A DNA stretch of 64,000 nucleotides from an uncultured Bacteroidia bacterium. GTDB taxonomy: Bacteria; Bacteroidota; Bacteroidia; Bacteroidales; UBA932. Below are positions 33,561 through 42,698 of the stretch, in pieces. Numbering within the stretch: position 1 is the first letter of the stretch; every line of letters starts with the position of its first letter. A model generated the notes under the pieces. The model saw only the letters and a program-made list of their open reading frames with translations. It did no database searches and was not told where the DNA came from. The stretch is taken from positions 39,441 to 103,440 of the forward strand of contig CADANY010000013.1 in assembly GCA_902789395.1 (NCBI GenBank). The letters are read 5' to 3'. The translations under genes and the position numbers were made by a program.

Positions 33561-35219
33561 ATGAAAAAACTGATTCTCTCCCTTGCCTCGGCCTTTATCG
33601 CCGTTGCCTCGTTTGCCTGCACGAACCTCATCGTCGGCAAGAAAGCTTCCGTTGACGGAAGCGTCATGTGTACCTATAACTGCGACGGCTTCGGTTTTGC
33701 CGCGCCGCTGACTTACTCGGCTCCCGGACGCCATGCGGAAGGAGAGCAGATTGCGATCCGCGGCTGGGGCCCTTCTGCCGACAACCGATTCGTCCGCGAG
33801 GCCGCTTATACGTATGGTGTCGTAGGCCTGATGAATGAGAATCAAGTCACGATTGTCGAGACGACCTGGGACGGTCGGCGCGAACTTCGGAATCCCGAAG
33901 GTTATTTGGATTATTTTACGCTGATGCACCTGACCCTGCAGCGTGTCACGACGGCCCGTGAGGCAATCGCCGTCATGCATGAGCTGGTCCAGGAATACGG
34001 CTATAATTCGACCGGAGAATCCTTTGCTGTATGCGATAAGGATGAGGCGTGGATTATGGAGATGATCGGAAAGGGAGAAGGCAGGAAAGGCGCCGTCTGG
34101 GTTGCTCTCCGGGTCCCTGATGACTGCATTTCCGCGTATGCCAATGCCAGCAGGATCCGCCGTTTTCCCCAGGCGAAAAAGGCTGACAAGAAACTCGGTT
34201 TCTGCGTAGTCGAGGGTGAGTGCATGTACTCGGCGGATGTAATCTCTTTCGCCCGCGAAATGGGCTTTTACGAGGGATCCGATGCAGAGTTCAGTTTCCG
34301 CGAAGCCTATGGACCGCTCGATTTCGGGAAGATCCGCTACTGCGAAGCCCGCGTCTGGAGCTTTTTCCGCCACCACTATGATCCCGCGAAGATCGACACC
34401 TACCTTCCCTTCATCAACGGTCAGACCGAAATCTGTGACGAACTCCCGCTCTGGATCAAACCGGATGCCCCTCTTTCCGTCCGCGACCTGATGAACGACA
34501 TGCGGGACCACTATGAAGGTACCGCCCTTGACATGACCGCAGACGTCAGCGCAGGTCCGTGGGCCTCTCCCTACCGCAACCAGCCGGTCAATTTCAAGAG
34601 CAGCGACGGGACCGAGATGTTCCGCGAGCGTCCAATCGGCTGCCAGCAGAGCGGCATGACGATGGTTTGCCAGATGCGTTCCTTCCTTCCCGATGCAGTC
34701 GGCGGCGTGACCTATTTCAATATGGACGATGCGACGATGGTCGCCTACGTCCCCGTCTATTGCGGAATCAACCGCGTACCAGAGCCCTTCCGCCGCGAGA
34801 ACAACGATATCCGCGAATTCAGTACGGGCAGTGCGTTTTGGATGAACAATTTCGTCGCCAATATGATCTATCCTCGCTACAGCGCGATGATCGGAGATCT
34901 GCGCGAGGCCCAAAAAGAGCTCGAGGATTATTATGCGGAGGATCAGAAAGAGGTTGAGGAGAAGGCCGCAGCAATGACGGCCGGAGACCGGGCCGAGTAT
35001 CTGACGTCCAAGACAATTGCCTATACGGATAAGATGATGCAGCGTTGGGATAAGCTTGCGAAACTTCTGATCGTCAAGCACAATGACCAGATCATGCTGC
35101 CTTCCGAGAATGGGGTTCTCGTCCGCGGACGCCGTACTTCTCCTGAGTATGCACCGGCTTTTGTCGATGCCGTCAAGGACGTAACCGGCGACCGTTACGT
35201 CAAGCCGAAGGGGAAGTAG
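33561..35219 (+). CDS. C69 family dipeptidase, secreted
   Basis: This 552-residue protein belongs to the Ntn-hydrolase peptidase family C69 (PepD-like). A signal peptide (LILSLASAFIAVASFA) ends directly before Cys20, and the mature chain begins CTNLIVGKKASVDGSVM. Removal of the signal would therefore expose the catalytic Cys as N-terminal nucleophile. The conserved segment YGVVGLMNENQVTIVETT and TGESFAVCDKDEAWIMEM fit the family. It probably cleaves dipeptides in the periplasm. The stop lies 3 bp from the convergent dacB stop. Confidence 0.88.
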   Translation: MKKLILSLASAFIAVASFACTNLIVGKKASVDGSVMCTYNCDGFGFAAPLTYSAPGRHAEGEQIAIRGWGPSADNRFVREAAYTYGVVGLMNENQVTIVETTWDGRRELRNPEGYLDYFTLMHLTLQRVTTAREAIAVMHELVQEYGYNSTGESFAVCDKDEAWIMEMIGKGEGRKGAVWVALRVPDDCISAYANASRIRRFPQAKKADKKLGFCVVEGECMYSADVISFAREMGFYEGSDAEFSFREAYGPLDFGKIRYCEARVWSFFRHHYDPAKIDTYLPFINGQTEICDELPLWIKPDAPLSVRDLMNDMRDHYEGTALDMTADVSAGPWASPYRNQPVNFKSSDGTEMFRERPIGCQQSGMTMVCQMRSFLPDAVGGVTYFNMDDATMVAYVPVYCGINRVPEPFRRENNDIREFSTGSAFWMNNFVANMIYPRYSAMIGDLREAQKELEDYYAEDQKEVEEKAAAMTAGDRAEYLTSKTIAYTDKMMQRWDKLAKLLIVKHNDQIMLPSENGVLVRGRRTSPEYAPAFVDAVKDVTGDRYVKPKGK

Positions 35220-35222
35220 ATC

Positions 35223-36734
35223 TTATTCCGCCAGCCGCGTAATAATCTCCATGATGCAGGCGCGGACCTCGGAAACGGGGGCCATGCAGTTATTGGAGAG
35301 GATGGAAAAGACGATGGCGTCTTTCGGAACGGGTTGCCCCGGAACATAGCCCACCGGCATGATGTACCCGCTGTAGCAGAGGACTCCGTCCATGGACCCG
35401 CTCTTCATCCAGATCCTTTTTTTGAGCGTCTCCGGTTTGCCCGAAAGGACAGACCGGAGCGTTCCGTTGCTGCCGGGCTGCGGGAGAGATTTCAGGAAGG
35501 TCGGGAAAGCGGGGGAGGATTCCATGGCCGTCAGGTATCTGACGAAAAAGTCCGGAGAAATGAAGTTGTGCCGGGAGAGGCCGCTTCCATCTTCGATCTG
35601 GATGCCCCTGGATGTGTCTACTTTAAGATCTTCAAGAACCTCTTTTTCGGCGACATAGCAGCTGTCGTAGAGGTCTGTCCCCGTGGCTTGTTTCCCCATT
35701 GTCCGAAGGAGTGTTTCCGCATAGAAATTGTCGCTGCGGTGGTTGGTCTCCCGGGCGATCAGTTCGAGGGTAGGAGACCAGCTGGTTGTCAGAGTCTTCA
35801 TTTCGTCCGCCGCTTTGTCGGTCGGGACGAAGTCGGCGCCGCGGATGTATCCGCCCCGGTCGATGTCCGCGTATCCGCCGGTAATGACCCAGCCGGTTGC
35901 GGTCAGGTTTTTCCAGAAATAGTAGGCACAGGTCATCGCCCCGAATTTATTGGAGCAGTTTTCTGTCTTCGGCTTGCGGTCAATGCCGAAGACGCCCCGC
36001 ATTTCCGCATAGGGAGCGAGGTCCGTCGTGTACATATAGAGCGAATTCCCGGCACCGTCGGGACCGGTCGTGCCACGGAAAATAAAATGCATCCAGGGAG
36101 TTTCCGGGTATTTCATCTGCACGTTGACAGGAGATCCGACGGTAGGCCCTGCACTGACGTCGAAATCCTGCGCATTTTCATAGAAGGACAGGCCGTTACC
36201 GCCTGTACCATAGTCGGTTCCCATGTCGTCGTATTCCCAGGAACTGTTCTCCAAGTTCCCTTCGAAGAAACGTCCGTCCCCGATGATCCGTCCATGGATT
36301 GCATTGATCCCGGCTTCCCGCATGGCGCTTTTCCATTTCCAGAAAAGGGCGTCGGGCTTGAGGGCAATGCTGTCCGCAGATGCCAGGGTTGGATCGCCTC
36401 CGCCGACGATATAGATATCTCCTTCAAGGATACCGTCCTTGATCTCTCCGGTGTAGGCAATCGAGGTCCCGAACCGGTAGTCTTTCCCGAGGGAATGAAG
36501 GGCGCACCCGGTCGTGATCAGTTTCATATTCGAAGCAGGAGTGAGCTGCATGTCGGGATTGAGACTGACGAGGACTTTTCCGTTTCCATCCTTGGCGAGG
36601 ATGCCCCAGACGGCGGTCCCGATGTCTCCGCGGGAAGACTGGCCGAGGTTGTCGGCAAAAGCCTGTGCTTTGGGTTTCTGGGCATTTGCAGCCAGGGTGC
36701 AAAGCAGCAGAAGAAGGGCGGCGATTCGTTTCAT
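35223..36734 (-). CDS. dacB: D-alanyl-D-alanine carboxypeptidase/endopeptidase (PBP4)
   Basis: This 503-residue periplasmic enzyme trims peptidoglycan cross-bridges. It has a signal peptide (IAALLLLLCTLAANAQ) and the three penicillin-binding motifs: SNMK with Ser68 and Lys71, SDN in ETNHRSDNFYAE (about residues 333-344), and KSG in MKSGSMDG (about residues 442-449). This is the class C, S13 peptidase arrangement, with the usual insert between the first two motifs. It converges on the C69 peptidase gene and diverges from galE; a palindrome lies in the shared promoter region. Confidence 0.93.
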   Translation of the reverse strand: MKRIAALLLLLCTLAANAQKPKAQAFADNLGQSSRGDIGTAVWGILAKDGNGKVLVSLNPDMQLTPASNMKLITTGCALHSLGKDYRFGTSIAYTGEIKDGILEGDIYIVGGGDPTLASADSIALKPDALFWKWKSAMREAGINAIHGRIIGDGRFFEGNLENSSWEYDDMGTDYGTGGNGLSFYENAQDFDVSAGPTVGSPVNVQMKYPETPWMHFIFRGTTGPDGAGNSLYMYTTDLAPYAEMRGVFGIDRKPKTENCSNKFGAMTCAYYFWKNLTATGWVITGGYADIDRGGYIRGADFVPTDKAADEMKTLTTSWSPTLELIARETNHRSDNFYAETLLRTMGKQATGTDLYDSCYVAEKEVLEDLKVDTSRGIQIEDGSGLSRHNFISPDFFVRYLTAMESSPAFPTFLKSLPQPGSNGTLRSVLSGKPETLKKRIWMKSGSMDGVLCYSGYIMPVGYVPGQPVPKDAIVFSILSNNCMAPVSEVRACIMEIITRLAE

Positions 36735-36745
36735 ATCCTTAAATT

Positions 36746-36763
36746 TTCCGTAAATATACGGAA
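36746..36763. promoter_or_regulatory. Palindrome in the dacB/galE divergent promoter region
   Basis: TTCCGTA (36746-36752) and TACGGAA (36757-36763) are perfect inverted arms around AATA. On the minus strand it contains TATATTTA, close to a -7 box for dacB. On the plus strand it precedes the probable galE -7 box TAAATTTG (36771-36778). It is placed to act as a shared operator. Confidence 0.4.
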
Positions 36764-36796
36764 TAATGATTAAATTTGCGTATTGAATTTGGCTAT

Positions 36797-37831
36797 ATGA
36801 AAAAGACAGTATTGGTATCTGGCGGAGCCGGCTTTATCGGCAGCCATGTGACAGTAGAACTTCTCCAGGCGGGCTACGAAGTCATTGTAGCGGATAATTT
36901 TTCCAATTGCGATACGACATGTTTCGAGGGTGTCAAGAAAATAACGGGACGGGTGGACCTTCCGCTCGTAAAAATGGACTTTTGCGATGCCGCCGCGGCG
37001 GAGCGTCTTTTCGCTGAGAACCGGATCGATGCCGTGATCCATTTCGCTGCTTTCAAGGCTGTCGGTGAGTCTGTTGCGAAGCCTTTGATGTATTATAAGA
37101 ACAATCTCCAGAGTTTCCTGAACGTGCTTGAGGCGGCGGAGAAGGCCGGCGGATGCAACGTCCTTTTCTCTTCTTCCGCGACGGTCTATGGCGAACCGGA
37201 TACCGTTCCCGTGACCGAGAAGACTCCCCGGAAACCCGCAACCTCTCCTTACGGCAATACAAAACAGATGTGCGAGGATATCCTCCGCGATGCCGTCAAG
37301 GCTTCCGAAGGGCGTCTGAAGGGGATTCTGCTCCGGTACTTCAATCCGATTGGCGCCCATCCTTCCGCCCTCATCGGCGAACTTCCGCGCGGTGTTCCGA
37401 ACAATCTTGTCCCCTTCATCACGCAGACGGCGATCGGTAAGCGCGAGTGCCTCTCTATCTTCGGAAATGACTACCCGACTCCGGACGGGACCTGCCTTCG
37501 CGACTATATCGATATCGTGGATCTGGCAAAGGCCCATGTATGCGCGGTCTCCCGGATGATCGACGGGAAGATGAAAGAAGATTGCGAGGTCTTCAATATC
37601 GGTACGGGCCGGCCGGTCTCCGTTCTGGAACTGGTCAATGCGTTTGAGAAGGTCAACGGCTTGAAACTCAATTATAAGTTTGCACCCCGGCGTGCCGGCG
37701 ACGTAACGGCGATCTGGGCTGATCCGACCTTGGCGAACGAGGAGATGGGCTGGAAGGCCGAACGTTCCGTCGAACAGACTCTCGCTGCCGCCTGGGCCTG
37801 GGAGCGTCATCTGCATGAGCTGGGACTCTAG
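36797..37831 (+). CDS. galE: UDP-glucose 4-epimerase
   Basis: This 344-residue NAD-dependent enzyme interconverts UDP-glucose and UDP-galactose. The Rossmann motif is VSGGAGFIGSH (about residues 7-17). The catalytic Ser-Tyr-Lys set shows as FSSSATVYGEPD and SPYGNTKQMCEDIL (YxxxK-type YGNTK). I chose ATG 36797 because it starts the Rossmann strand; an in-frame TTG at 36776 lies on the promoter. The stop codon overlaps the opposing response-regulator stop by four bases (CTAG). Confidence 0.95.
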   Translation: MKKTVLVSGGAGFIGSHVTVELLQAGYEVIVADNFSNCDTTCFEGVKKITGRVDLPLVKMDFCDAAAAERLFAENRIDAVIHFAAFKAVGESVAKPLMYYKNNLQSFLNVLEAAEKAGGCNVLFSSSATVYGEPDTVPVTEKTPRKPATSPYGNTKQMCEDILRDAVKASEGRLKGILLRYFNPIGAHPSALIGELPRGVPNNLVPFITQTAIGKRECLSIFGNDYPTPDGTCLRDYIDIVDLAKAHVCAVSRMIDGKMKEDCEVFNIGTGRPVSVLELVNAFEKVNGLKLNYKFAPRRAGDVTAIWADPTLANEEMGWKAERSVEQTLAAAWAWERHLHELGL

Positions 37832-38517
37832 CCTTTGAAGAGGGCTTTGAGGGCTGGACGGTAGAGGTCGCTGACGGGGAGCTGGGTTCCGTCGTCGAGG
37901 GTGACGGCGGAAGAGCAGACGGAGCGGATGCGGGAGAGGTTGACCAGATAGGAACGGTGGATCCTCAGGAAGCGGTCGGCAGGCAGTTCTTCCGAGAGAC
38001 GGCGGAGATTGTAGAGGACGACGAGCGGCTCCGGGGAGTCGGCCAGGTGCACCTTGATGTACTCGCTCATGCTTTCAACGTAGCGGATTTTGTCCGGAGA
38101 GACAAGGACAGTCCGGCGGTCGGTCCGGAACGAAAGGATCTCTTCGTGCGGCGATGTGGCGTGCATGAGCTCGAATCGTTCTTTCAAGCGTTCCATGGAA
38201 GATAGGAACTCATTGAAGCTGAAAGGTTTCAATAAGTAGTCGACAGCGTTGACCCGGAATCCCTCCAATGCATATTCAGAATAGGCCGTCGCAAAAACGA
38301 TAAGGGGCGGGTGCTCCAGAGATCGCACGAAATCCATTCCCGAGAGGTCGGGCATATTGATGTCGACGACCATCGCATCGGTCTTCTCCAGCCAGGGAAC
38401 AGCAGCTGCTGCACTATGGCAAGAAGCGATAAGCTCCAAGAAAGGCACTTTTGAGACGTACATCTCCAACTGCCTGAGGGCCAGCGGCTCATCATCTATG
38501 AGAAGAATGCGTATCAT
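37828..38517 (-). CDS. LytTR family response regulator
   Basis: This 229-residue regulator has a receiver domain (about 1-115) with phospho-acceptor Asp52 in MVVDINMPDLSG, acidic pair DDE at 8-10 and Lys in LLKPFSF. The LytTR DNA-binding domain occupies about residues 130-228 (YVESMSEYIKVHL and FLRIHRSYLVNLSRI). I chose ATG 38517; a further upstream start would overlap the kinase gene. It lies 5 bp after the kinase stop, so the two form one operon and a cognate pair. Targets cannot be seen from the sequence. Confidence 0.93.
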   Translation of the reverse strand: MIRILLIDDEPLALRQLEMYVSKVPFLELIASCHSAAAAVPWLEKTDAMVVDINMPDLSGMDFVRSLEHPPLIVFATAYSEYALEGFRVNAVDYLLKPFSFNEFLSSMERLKERFELMHATSPHEEILSFRTDRRTVLVSPDKIRYVESMSEYIKVHLADSPEPLVVLYNLRRLSEELPADRFLRIHRSYLVNLSRIRSVCSSAVTLDDGTQLPVSDLYRPALKALFKG

Positions 38518-38522
38518 GTGAT

Positions 38523-39683
38523 TCAGGGATGATTGACCGGAGCCGCCGGCAGCGTCAGACAAATACTGTAGGTATTAGGTTTTTCCTGGATTTCCAGGGT
38601 ATAGTTTCCGTCATATAGCAGGTCCAGCCGTTTCCGCACGTTGGCCAGTCCGATGCCGTGCTGCAATGGCTGCTCTTCTCCCTGCCGGCTGTTGTTGCAG
38701 AGGAAAGAGATGGACCCGTCGGTTATGGAGACGCAGACCTCGACGAAGGACTCCCGGTCATAGCTGATGCCGTGCTTGAATGCATTTTCTACGAAAGAGG
38801 CCAGCAGGAGCGGAGGGATTTGGGCGTCCGGGGTGTTTTCAGGGAAGTCGGTCTTGATCCGGACGGAATCCGCGTAACGGATCCTCATCAGGGAGATAAA
38901 GTGGCGCAGGTATTCCAGTTCCCGCGAGAGGGGAATGGTCGGCCGGTCTCCGTCATAGAGGACGTATCGCATGAGTTTCGAGAACTCCTCGATGCTTTCC
39001 TTCGCTTTCTCGGGATCGATGTCGACGAGTGCGTGGATATTGTTGAGGGTGTTCATGAAAAAGTGCGGGTTGATCTGGTAGCGGAGGTATTCCAGCTGAT
39101 GGTTGAGGTGTTCGGTCCGAAGCTGCTCCATCTTCCGCTCGTCCCTTTTGCCCTCGAAAAAGAACTTGGCTCCGAGGTTGACTCCGATCACCAGCAGGCC
39201 CATGATGATTTTCATGGTCTCCGGGCTCATCGGCGGATTGCCCCGATGGTCTTTGGGCTCAGGACGGGGTGCATGACGAAATTCCTCCGGGGGAGGAGCC
39301 GGTCTGTCCATCCTTTCCGGAGCCGGGGCATGGCGGAGAGCCTGTGGGGGAGGGCCTTCCCGCTCCGGGCGTCCGGGATCTGAATGGGTCAGGATGGTAA
39401 AAGCCCCGAAGAAAACAAGCAGCAAGGTCGTCAGAACCAGGTACATGGACGTCTTGCGCCGTTTTATCAAAAGGGGAGCAATCAGGTAATTATGGATCAG
39501 GAACAGAGCCAAAAAAGGGAGAACCCCTGTCCATGCCCGGAAGACCTCGGCCCATTCGAAGGCGGCAGCGTGGCCGGATAGCCATCGGAACAGCCTGGTA
39601 ACGGGAACGACAGCGAAGATCATCGTCCAGATGATCAAATATAAAAAGTTCTCCTGACGAGTCTCCTGGTCTCCCCGTTTCAT
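38523..39683 (-). CDS. LytS-type sensor histidine kinase
   Basis: This 386-residue membrane kinase has four hydrophobic segments in the first 160 residues, with a Pro/Glu/Arg-rich charged loop (about residues 100-150) between the third and fourth. The His_kinase domain contains the phospho-acceptor His in QINPHFFMNTLNNIHALV and an ATPase domain with VENAFKHGISYD (N box) and GIGLANVRKRL (G box). I chose ATG 39683. It pairs with the LytTR regulator downstream. No extracellular sensor domain is evident, so the stimulus may be sensed in the membrane. Confidence 0.92.
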   Translation of the reverse strand: MKRGDQETRQENFLYLIIWTMIFAVVPVTRLFRWLSGHAAAFEWAEVFRAWTGVLPFLALFLIHNYLIAPLLIKRRKTSMYLVLTTLLLVFFGAFTILTHSDPGRPEREGPPPQALRHAPAPERMDRPAPPPEEFRHAPRPEPKDHRGNPPMSPETMKIIMGLLVIGVNLGAKFFFEGKRDERKMEQLRTEHLNHQLEYLRYQINPHFFMNTLNNIHALVDIDPEKAKESIEEFSKLMRYVLYDGDRPTIPLSRELEYLRHFISLMRIRYADSVRIKTDFPENTPDAQIPPLLLASFVENAFKHGISYDRESFVEVCVSITDGSISFLCNNSRQGEEQPLQHGIGLANVRKRLDLLYDGNYTLEIQEKPNTYSICLTLPAAPVNHP

Positions 39684-39701
39684 CGAATATAATCTCTTAT
39701 G

Positions 39702-39709
39702 CAAAAGTA
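39702..39709 (-). promoter_or_regulatory. -7 promoter element of the kinase/regulator operon
   Basis: On the minus strand this reads TACTTTTG, a Bacteroidota -7 box, 18 bp before the kinase ATG. Confidence 0.5.
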
Positions 39710-39837
39710 CGAAAGATTTCTTTCCATGGACAGAGACTCACTGAGAAAAACGGCCCGTTCGCTGAAAAAAAGTCCGGGTGGCCGGAGAATTGCTTTTATA
39801 ACAGGCAGTGTATGTTTAATTTAAACCAATTACAGTT

Positions 39838-42267
39838 ATGAAAAGAGCATTGACTATCATCCTCCCTTTCGCGGTGGCGCTGGCAGGATGCTCAGGAGAC
39901 GAAATCATCTCTGATGTCGAGGGCGTGTCTGTCTCCAGTACTGAACTGAATGATGATATCGCTGCCTTGCAGATCCTTTATTCCGGGATCGCTTCCGGCC
40001 TCCAGGTACAGTCGGTTTCTGATGGTACAATTACTTTTACCGACGGGTCCGTCGCCCAGGTGACGGCCCGTACTGCGTATGATTTCTCTTATACGAATCC
40101 GTCGATCGGCATTACGTCCGGCTACTGGACCGTCGGAGGGAGGACCTTTTCAACGAAAGTCCAGGATGAATTGATTTCCCTCAAAGGAGAGAACGGCATT
40201 TGGTATGTCGGTGCCGGCGGGAGGTGGACCGGAATCGAGGAGATCCTGCCGGGGAGCAGTTCTCCTGTTTTTAAGTCTTTCTCCTATGACGATGACGCCG
40301 TTGACGTCATCCTGGGCGACGGTACGATCCTGACGGCGGAACGGTATACGGGGGACGATGTGATGTCCCTTTCTTCTTCGGCCGTATCCTTCGGAAAGGA
40401 GGGAGGATCTGCATCCGTTTCCATGACTTCCAACATAGATTGGACGGCGGCGGTCTCCGATTCTTGGATCTCCGTTTCTTCGACGGCGGGTGCAGCCTCC
40501 GATAACCCTCAGCCTATTTCCGTCAGCGTCGATGCCAACAGTTCCGCTTCCCGTAGCGGAAAGGTGACATTCAAAGGAGAGCTCCTGACCGTCGTCCTGA
40601 CCGTTCTTCAAGAGGGAGAAAACGGCGGAGGAACGATTTCGTCGGACGATACGGAGGAGTCCGAGGACAATGTCGCCAATACGACTTTTGACCGGACGAT
40701 ATACATTACGTACTCCTCCGGTGGCAATGCAACCGTGATGGGGGACGGGAACGGTATCGTGACCGTCAGCGGAAACGACGTCACTGTCAACAATACCACA
40801 GGCGAGAAGATCATCTATGAACTCAGCGGCACGACGGATGACGGTTTCTTCAAACTCTATAGCAGCAACAAGCAGGCGATCATCCTGAACGGAGCCCATA
40901 TCACGAACCGGAACGGCGCGGCTATCAATATCCAGGGGAAGAAACGCAGCTTCATCGTCGTCCGGGGAACCAATTCGCTGGCCGATGGGGCGTCGTATAC
41001 GGATACGCCTTCCGAAGAGGATGAAAAGGCAGCCTTCTTCAGTGAGGGACAACTGATTTTCAGCGGATCCGGAAAATTGACAGTGACGGCGACCGGCAAG
41101 GCCGGCATTACCAGCGACGATTATGTCCGGTTCATGTCTTCTCCGACGATCAAGGTGACTTCCAGCGCCGGCCACGGAATCCGCGGGAAAGATGCAATCT
41201 ATGTTTCGAACGGGACGCTGACCGTTTCCGTCAGCGCCAATATGAAAAAGGGCATGACTTCAGATTCCCTGGTTCAGTTCGATGGCGGTGAAACCACGAT
41301 CGTCGTATCGGGATCTGCAGCCTATGACAGTGAAGATCAGGAATATACCGGAACGGCCGGCATCAAGGCGGACGAGAACTTCGTTATGAATGACGGTGTT
41401 TTGACAATCACCAATTCCGGAACCGGCGGGAAGGGAATCAGCGGGGATGCGACGGGCTATTTCAACGGTGGAACCGTTACGGTAACGACGACAGGATCCA
41501 ATTACGGAAGCAGTTCATCCGGAGGCGGCCGTCCCGGGCCCGGCGGCGGTTCTTCTTCCAGTTCGAATTCCGTTTCGGCAAAAGGCATCAAGTTCGACGG
41601 GAACCTTTATTTCGCGGGAGCGGCAGTGACCGTGCGGAGCAGGTCCCATGAGGCAATTGAATCCAAGGGGACGATGGACATTACCGGCGGCACCGTATTC
41701 GGATACTCGACTGCAGATGATGCAATCAACAGTGCAAGCCACATGACCATTTCAGGAGGTCGGGTCTATGCGGTCAGTACCGCCAATGACGGGATGGATG
41801 CCAATGGGAACCTTTATATCAAGGGCGGCGTTGTCTATGCGATGGGAGCGAACAGCCCGGAAGTGGCTATCGATGCGAACACCGAAGGAGGTTACAAACT
41901 CTATGTCCAAGGGGGTACAATTATTGCATTCGGTTCCCTGGAGTCTGGGACCTCTTTCTCACAAGGGAATGTTTCGGCTTCCTTTACCCGGGGCTCGAAC
42001 TATGCGCTTTATGACGGGAATACCCTCCTGATGGCGTTCAAGGCTCCCTCCAGCGGTTCAACTTCGGTGATGAACCTGTCTCACCCGACACTGAAGAGCG
42101 GAACCTCCTATACCCTTAAGTCAGGAGTTACCCTGACGGGCGGGACTTCGTATTTTGATGGATATTATTTTGACAATCCGACTGTCAGCGGCGGATCTTC
42201 CACTTCGCTCAAGGCGTCGGCTTCTTCCGGAAGCGGCGGTGGAGGATGGGGCCCCGGCGGCAGATAG
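39838..42267 (+). CDS. Cthe_2159-type carbohydrate-binding lipoprotein
   Basis: This 809-residue lipoprotein has lipobox VALAGC (Cys18). Order of parts: a DUF4988-like N-terminal region (about 30-150; VQSVSDGTITFTDGSVA); a BACON domain (about 180-262; SNIDWTAAVSDSWISVSSTA); a Ser/Glu-rich linker; then a Cthe_2159-like beta-helix (about 280-700; AIILNGAHITNRNGAAINIQ, GTMDITGGTVFGYSTADDAI and GNLYIKGGVVYAMG). Gly/Ser-rich stretches occur near residues 558-575 and at the very end (GSGGGGWGPGGR). Cthe_2159 binds polygalacturonate-like sugars. It heads a set with VTC and DUF4956 genes, a known association. Confidence 0.85.
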   Translation: MKRALTIILPFAVALAGCSGDEIISDVEGVSVSSTELNDDIAALQILYSGIASGLQVQSVSDGTITFTDGSVAQVTARTAYDFSYTNPSIGITSGYWTVGGRTFSTKVQDELISLKGENGIWYVGAGGRWTGIEEILPGSSSPVFKSFSYDDDAVDVILGDGTILTAERYTGDDVMSLSSSAVSFGKEGGSASVSMTSNIDWTAAVSDSWISVSSTAGAASDNPQPISVSVDANSSASRSGKVTFKGELLTVVLTVLQEGENGGGTISSDDTEESEDNVANTTFDRTIYITYSSGGNATVMGDGNGIVTVSGNDVTVNNTTGEKIIYELSGTTDDGFFKLYSSNKQAIILNGAHITNRNGAAINIQGKKRSFIVVRGTNSLADGASYTDTPSEEDEKAAFFSEGQLIFSGSGKLTVTATGKAGITSDDYVRFMSSPTIKVTSSAGHGIRGKDAIYVSNGTLTVSVSANMKKGMTSDSLVQFDGGETTIVVSGSAAYDSEDQEYTGTAGIKADENFVMNDGVLTITNSGTGGKGISGDATGYFNGGTVTVTTTGSNYGSSSSGGGRPGPGGGSSSSSNSVSAKGIKFDGNLYFAGAAVTVRSRSHEAIESKGTMDITGGTVFGYSTADDAINSASHMTISGGRVYAVSTANDGMDANGNLYIKGGVVYAMGANSPEVAIDANTEGGYKLYVQGGTIIAFGSLESGTSFSQGNVSASFTRGSNYALYDGNTLLMAFKAPSSGSTSVMNLSHPTLKSGTSYTLKSGVTLTGGTSYFDGYYFDNPTVSGGSSTSLKASASSGSGGGGWGPGGR

Positions 42268-42290
42268 AAACCTGAAAAACCTGTTCAGTC

Positions 42291-42698
42291 ATGAAAAGAA
42301 TACTTCTAATGGCAGCGTCGCTGCTTCTGCTGGTTCCGGCCGTCCGGGCCCAGGATACTCCGAAGATCAACAAAAAGAATCTGGTGATCAAGGAGTGGAA
42401 TACGGACGTGAATTCCAATACCAAGGTCTTGGACCATGTGACGACATACAACTCTGACGGGAAGAAAATAGAAGAAATCGAATACAGTGGCCGGAAGCAG
42501 AAATGGCGCAAGCGCTATGAATACGGTGCCGACGGGAAAGTTTCGAAAGAGTTGTTGTACGATGAATTCAACAAACTGGTCAATTATAAGAAATTCGAGT
42601 ATAACGAATTCGGACGGAAAAAGACTCAGTATACCTATAATCCGAAAGGGAAGTTGGTGACAGTCAAAGTATTTGAATATAAAACCGAAGATGCGTAG
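42291..42698 (+). CDS. Small secreted protein with YD/MORN-like strands
   Basis: This 135-residue protein has a signal peptide (LLMAASLLLLVPAVRA). The mature part shows four short repeats of the type xYNSDGKKIEEIEY, YEYGADGKVSKELLY, FEYNEFGRKKTQYTY and YNPKGKLVTVKVFEY, which resemble YD or MORN-type beta hairpins. I recognise no specific family. It starts 23 bp after the carbohydrate-binding gene and overlaps the VTC gene start by 8 bases, so it belongs to the same operon and is likely a cell-envelope component of it. Confidence 0.65.
   Translation: MKRILLMAASLLLLVPAVRAQDTPKINKKNLVIKEWNTDVNSNTKVLDHVTTYNSDGKKIEEIEYSGRKQKWRKRYEYGADGKVSKELLYDEFNKLVNYKKFEYNEFGRKKTQYTYNPKGKLVTVKVFEYKTEDA

Noticed and set aside
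35334..36773. 479-codon plus-strand open frame opposite dacB
   Set aside because: The minus-strand gene has SxxK, SDN and KSG motifs and a signal peptide; the plus frame is an antisense shadow.
39710..39837. Riboswitch or full promoter before the carbohydrate-binding lipoprotein
   Set aside because: No match to a -33/-7 pair or a known aptamer could be read; TATGTTTA near 39,810 is too weak to list.
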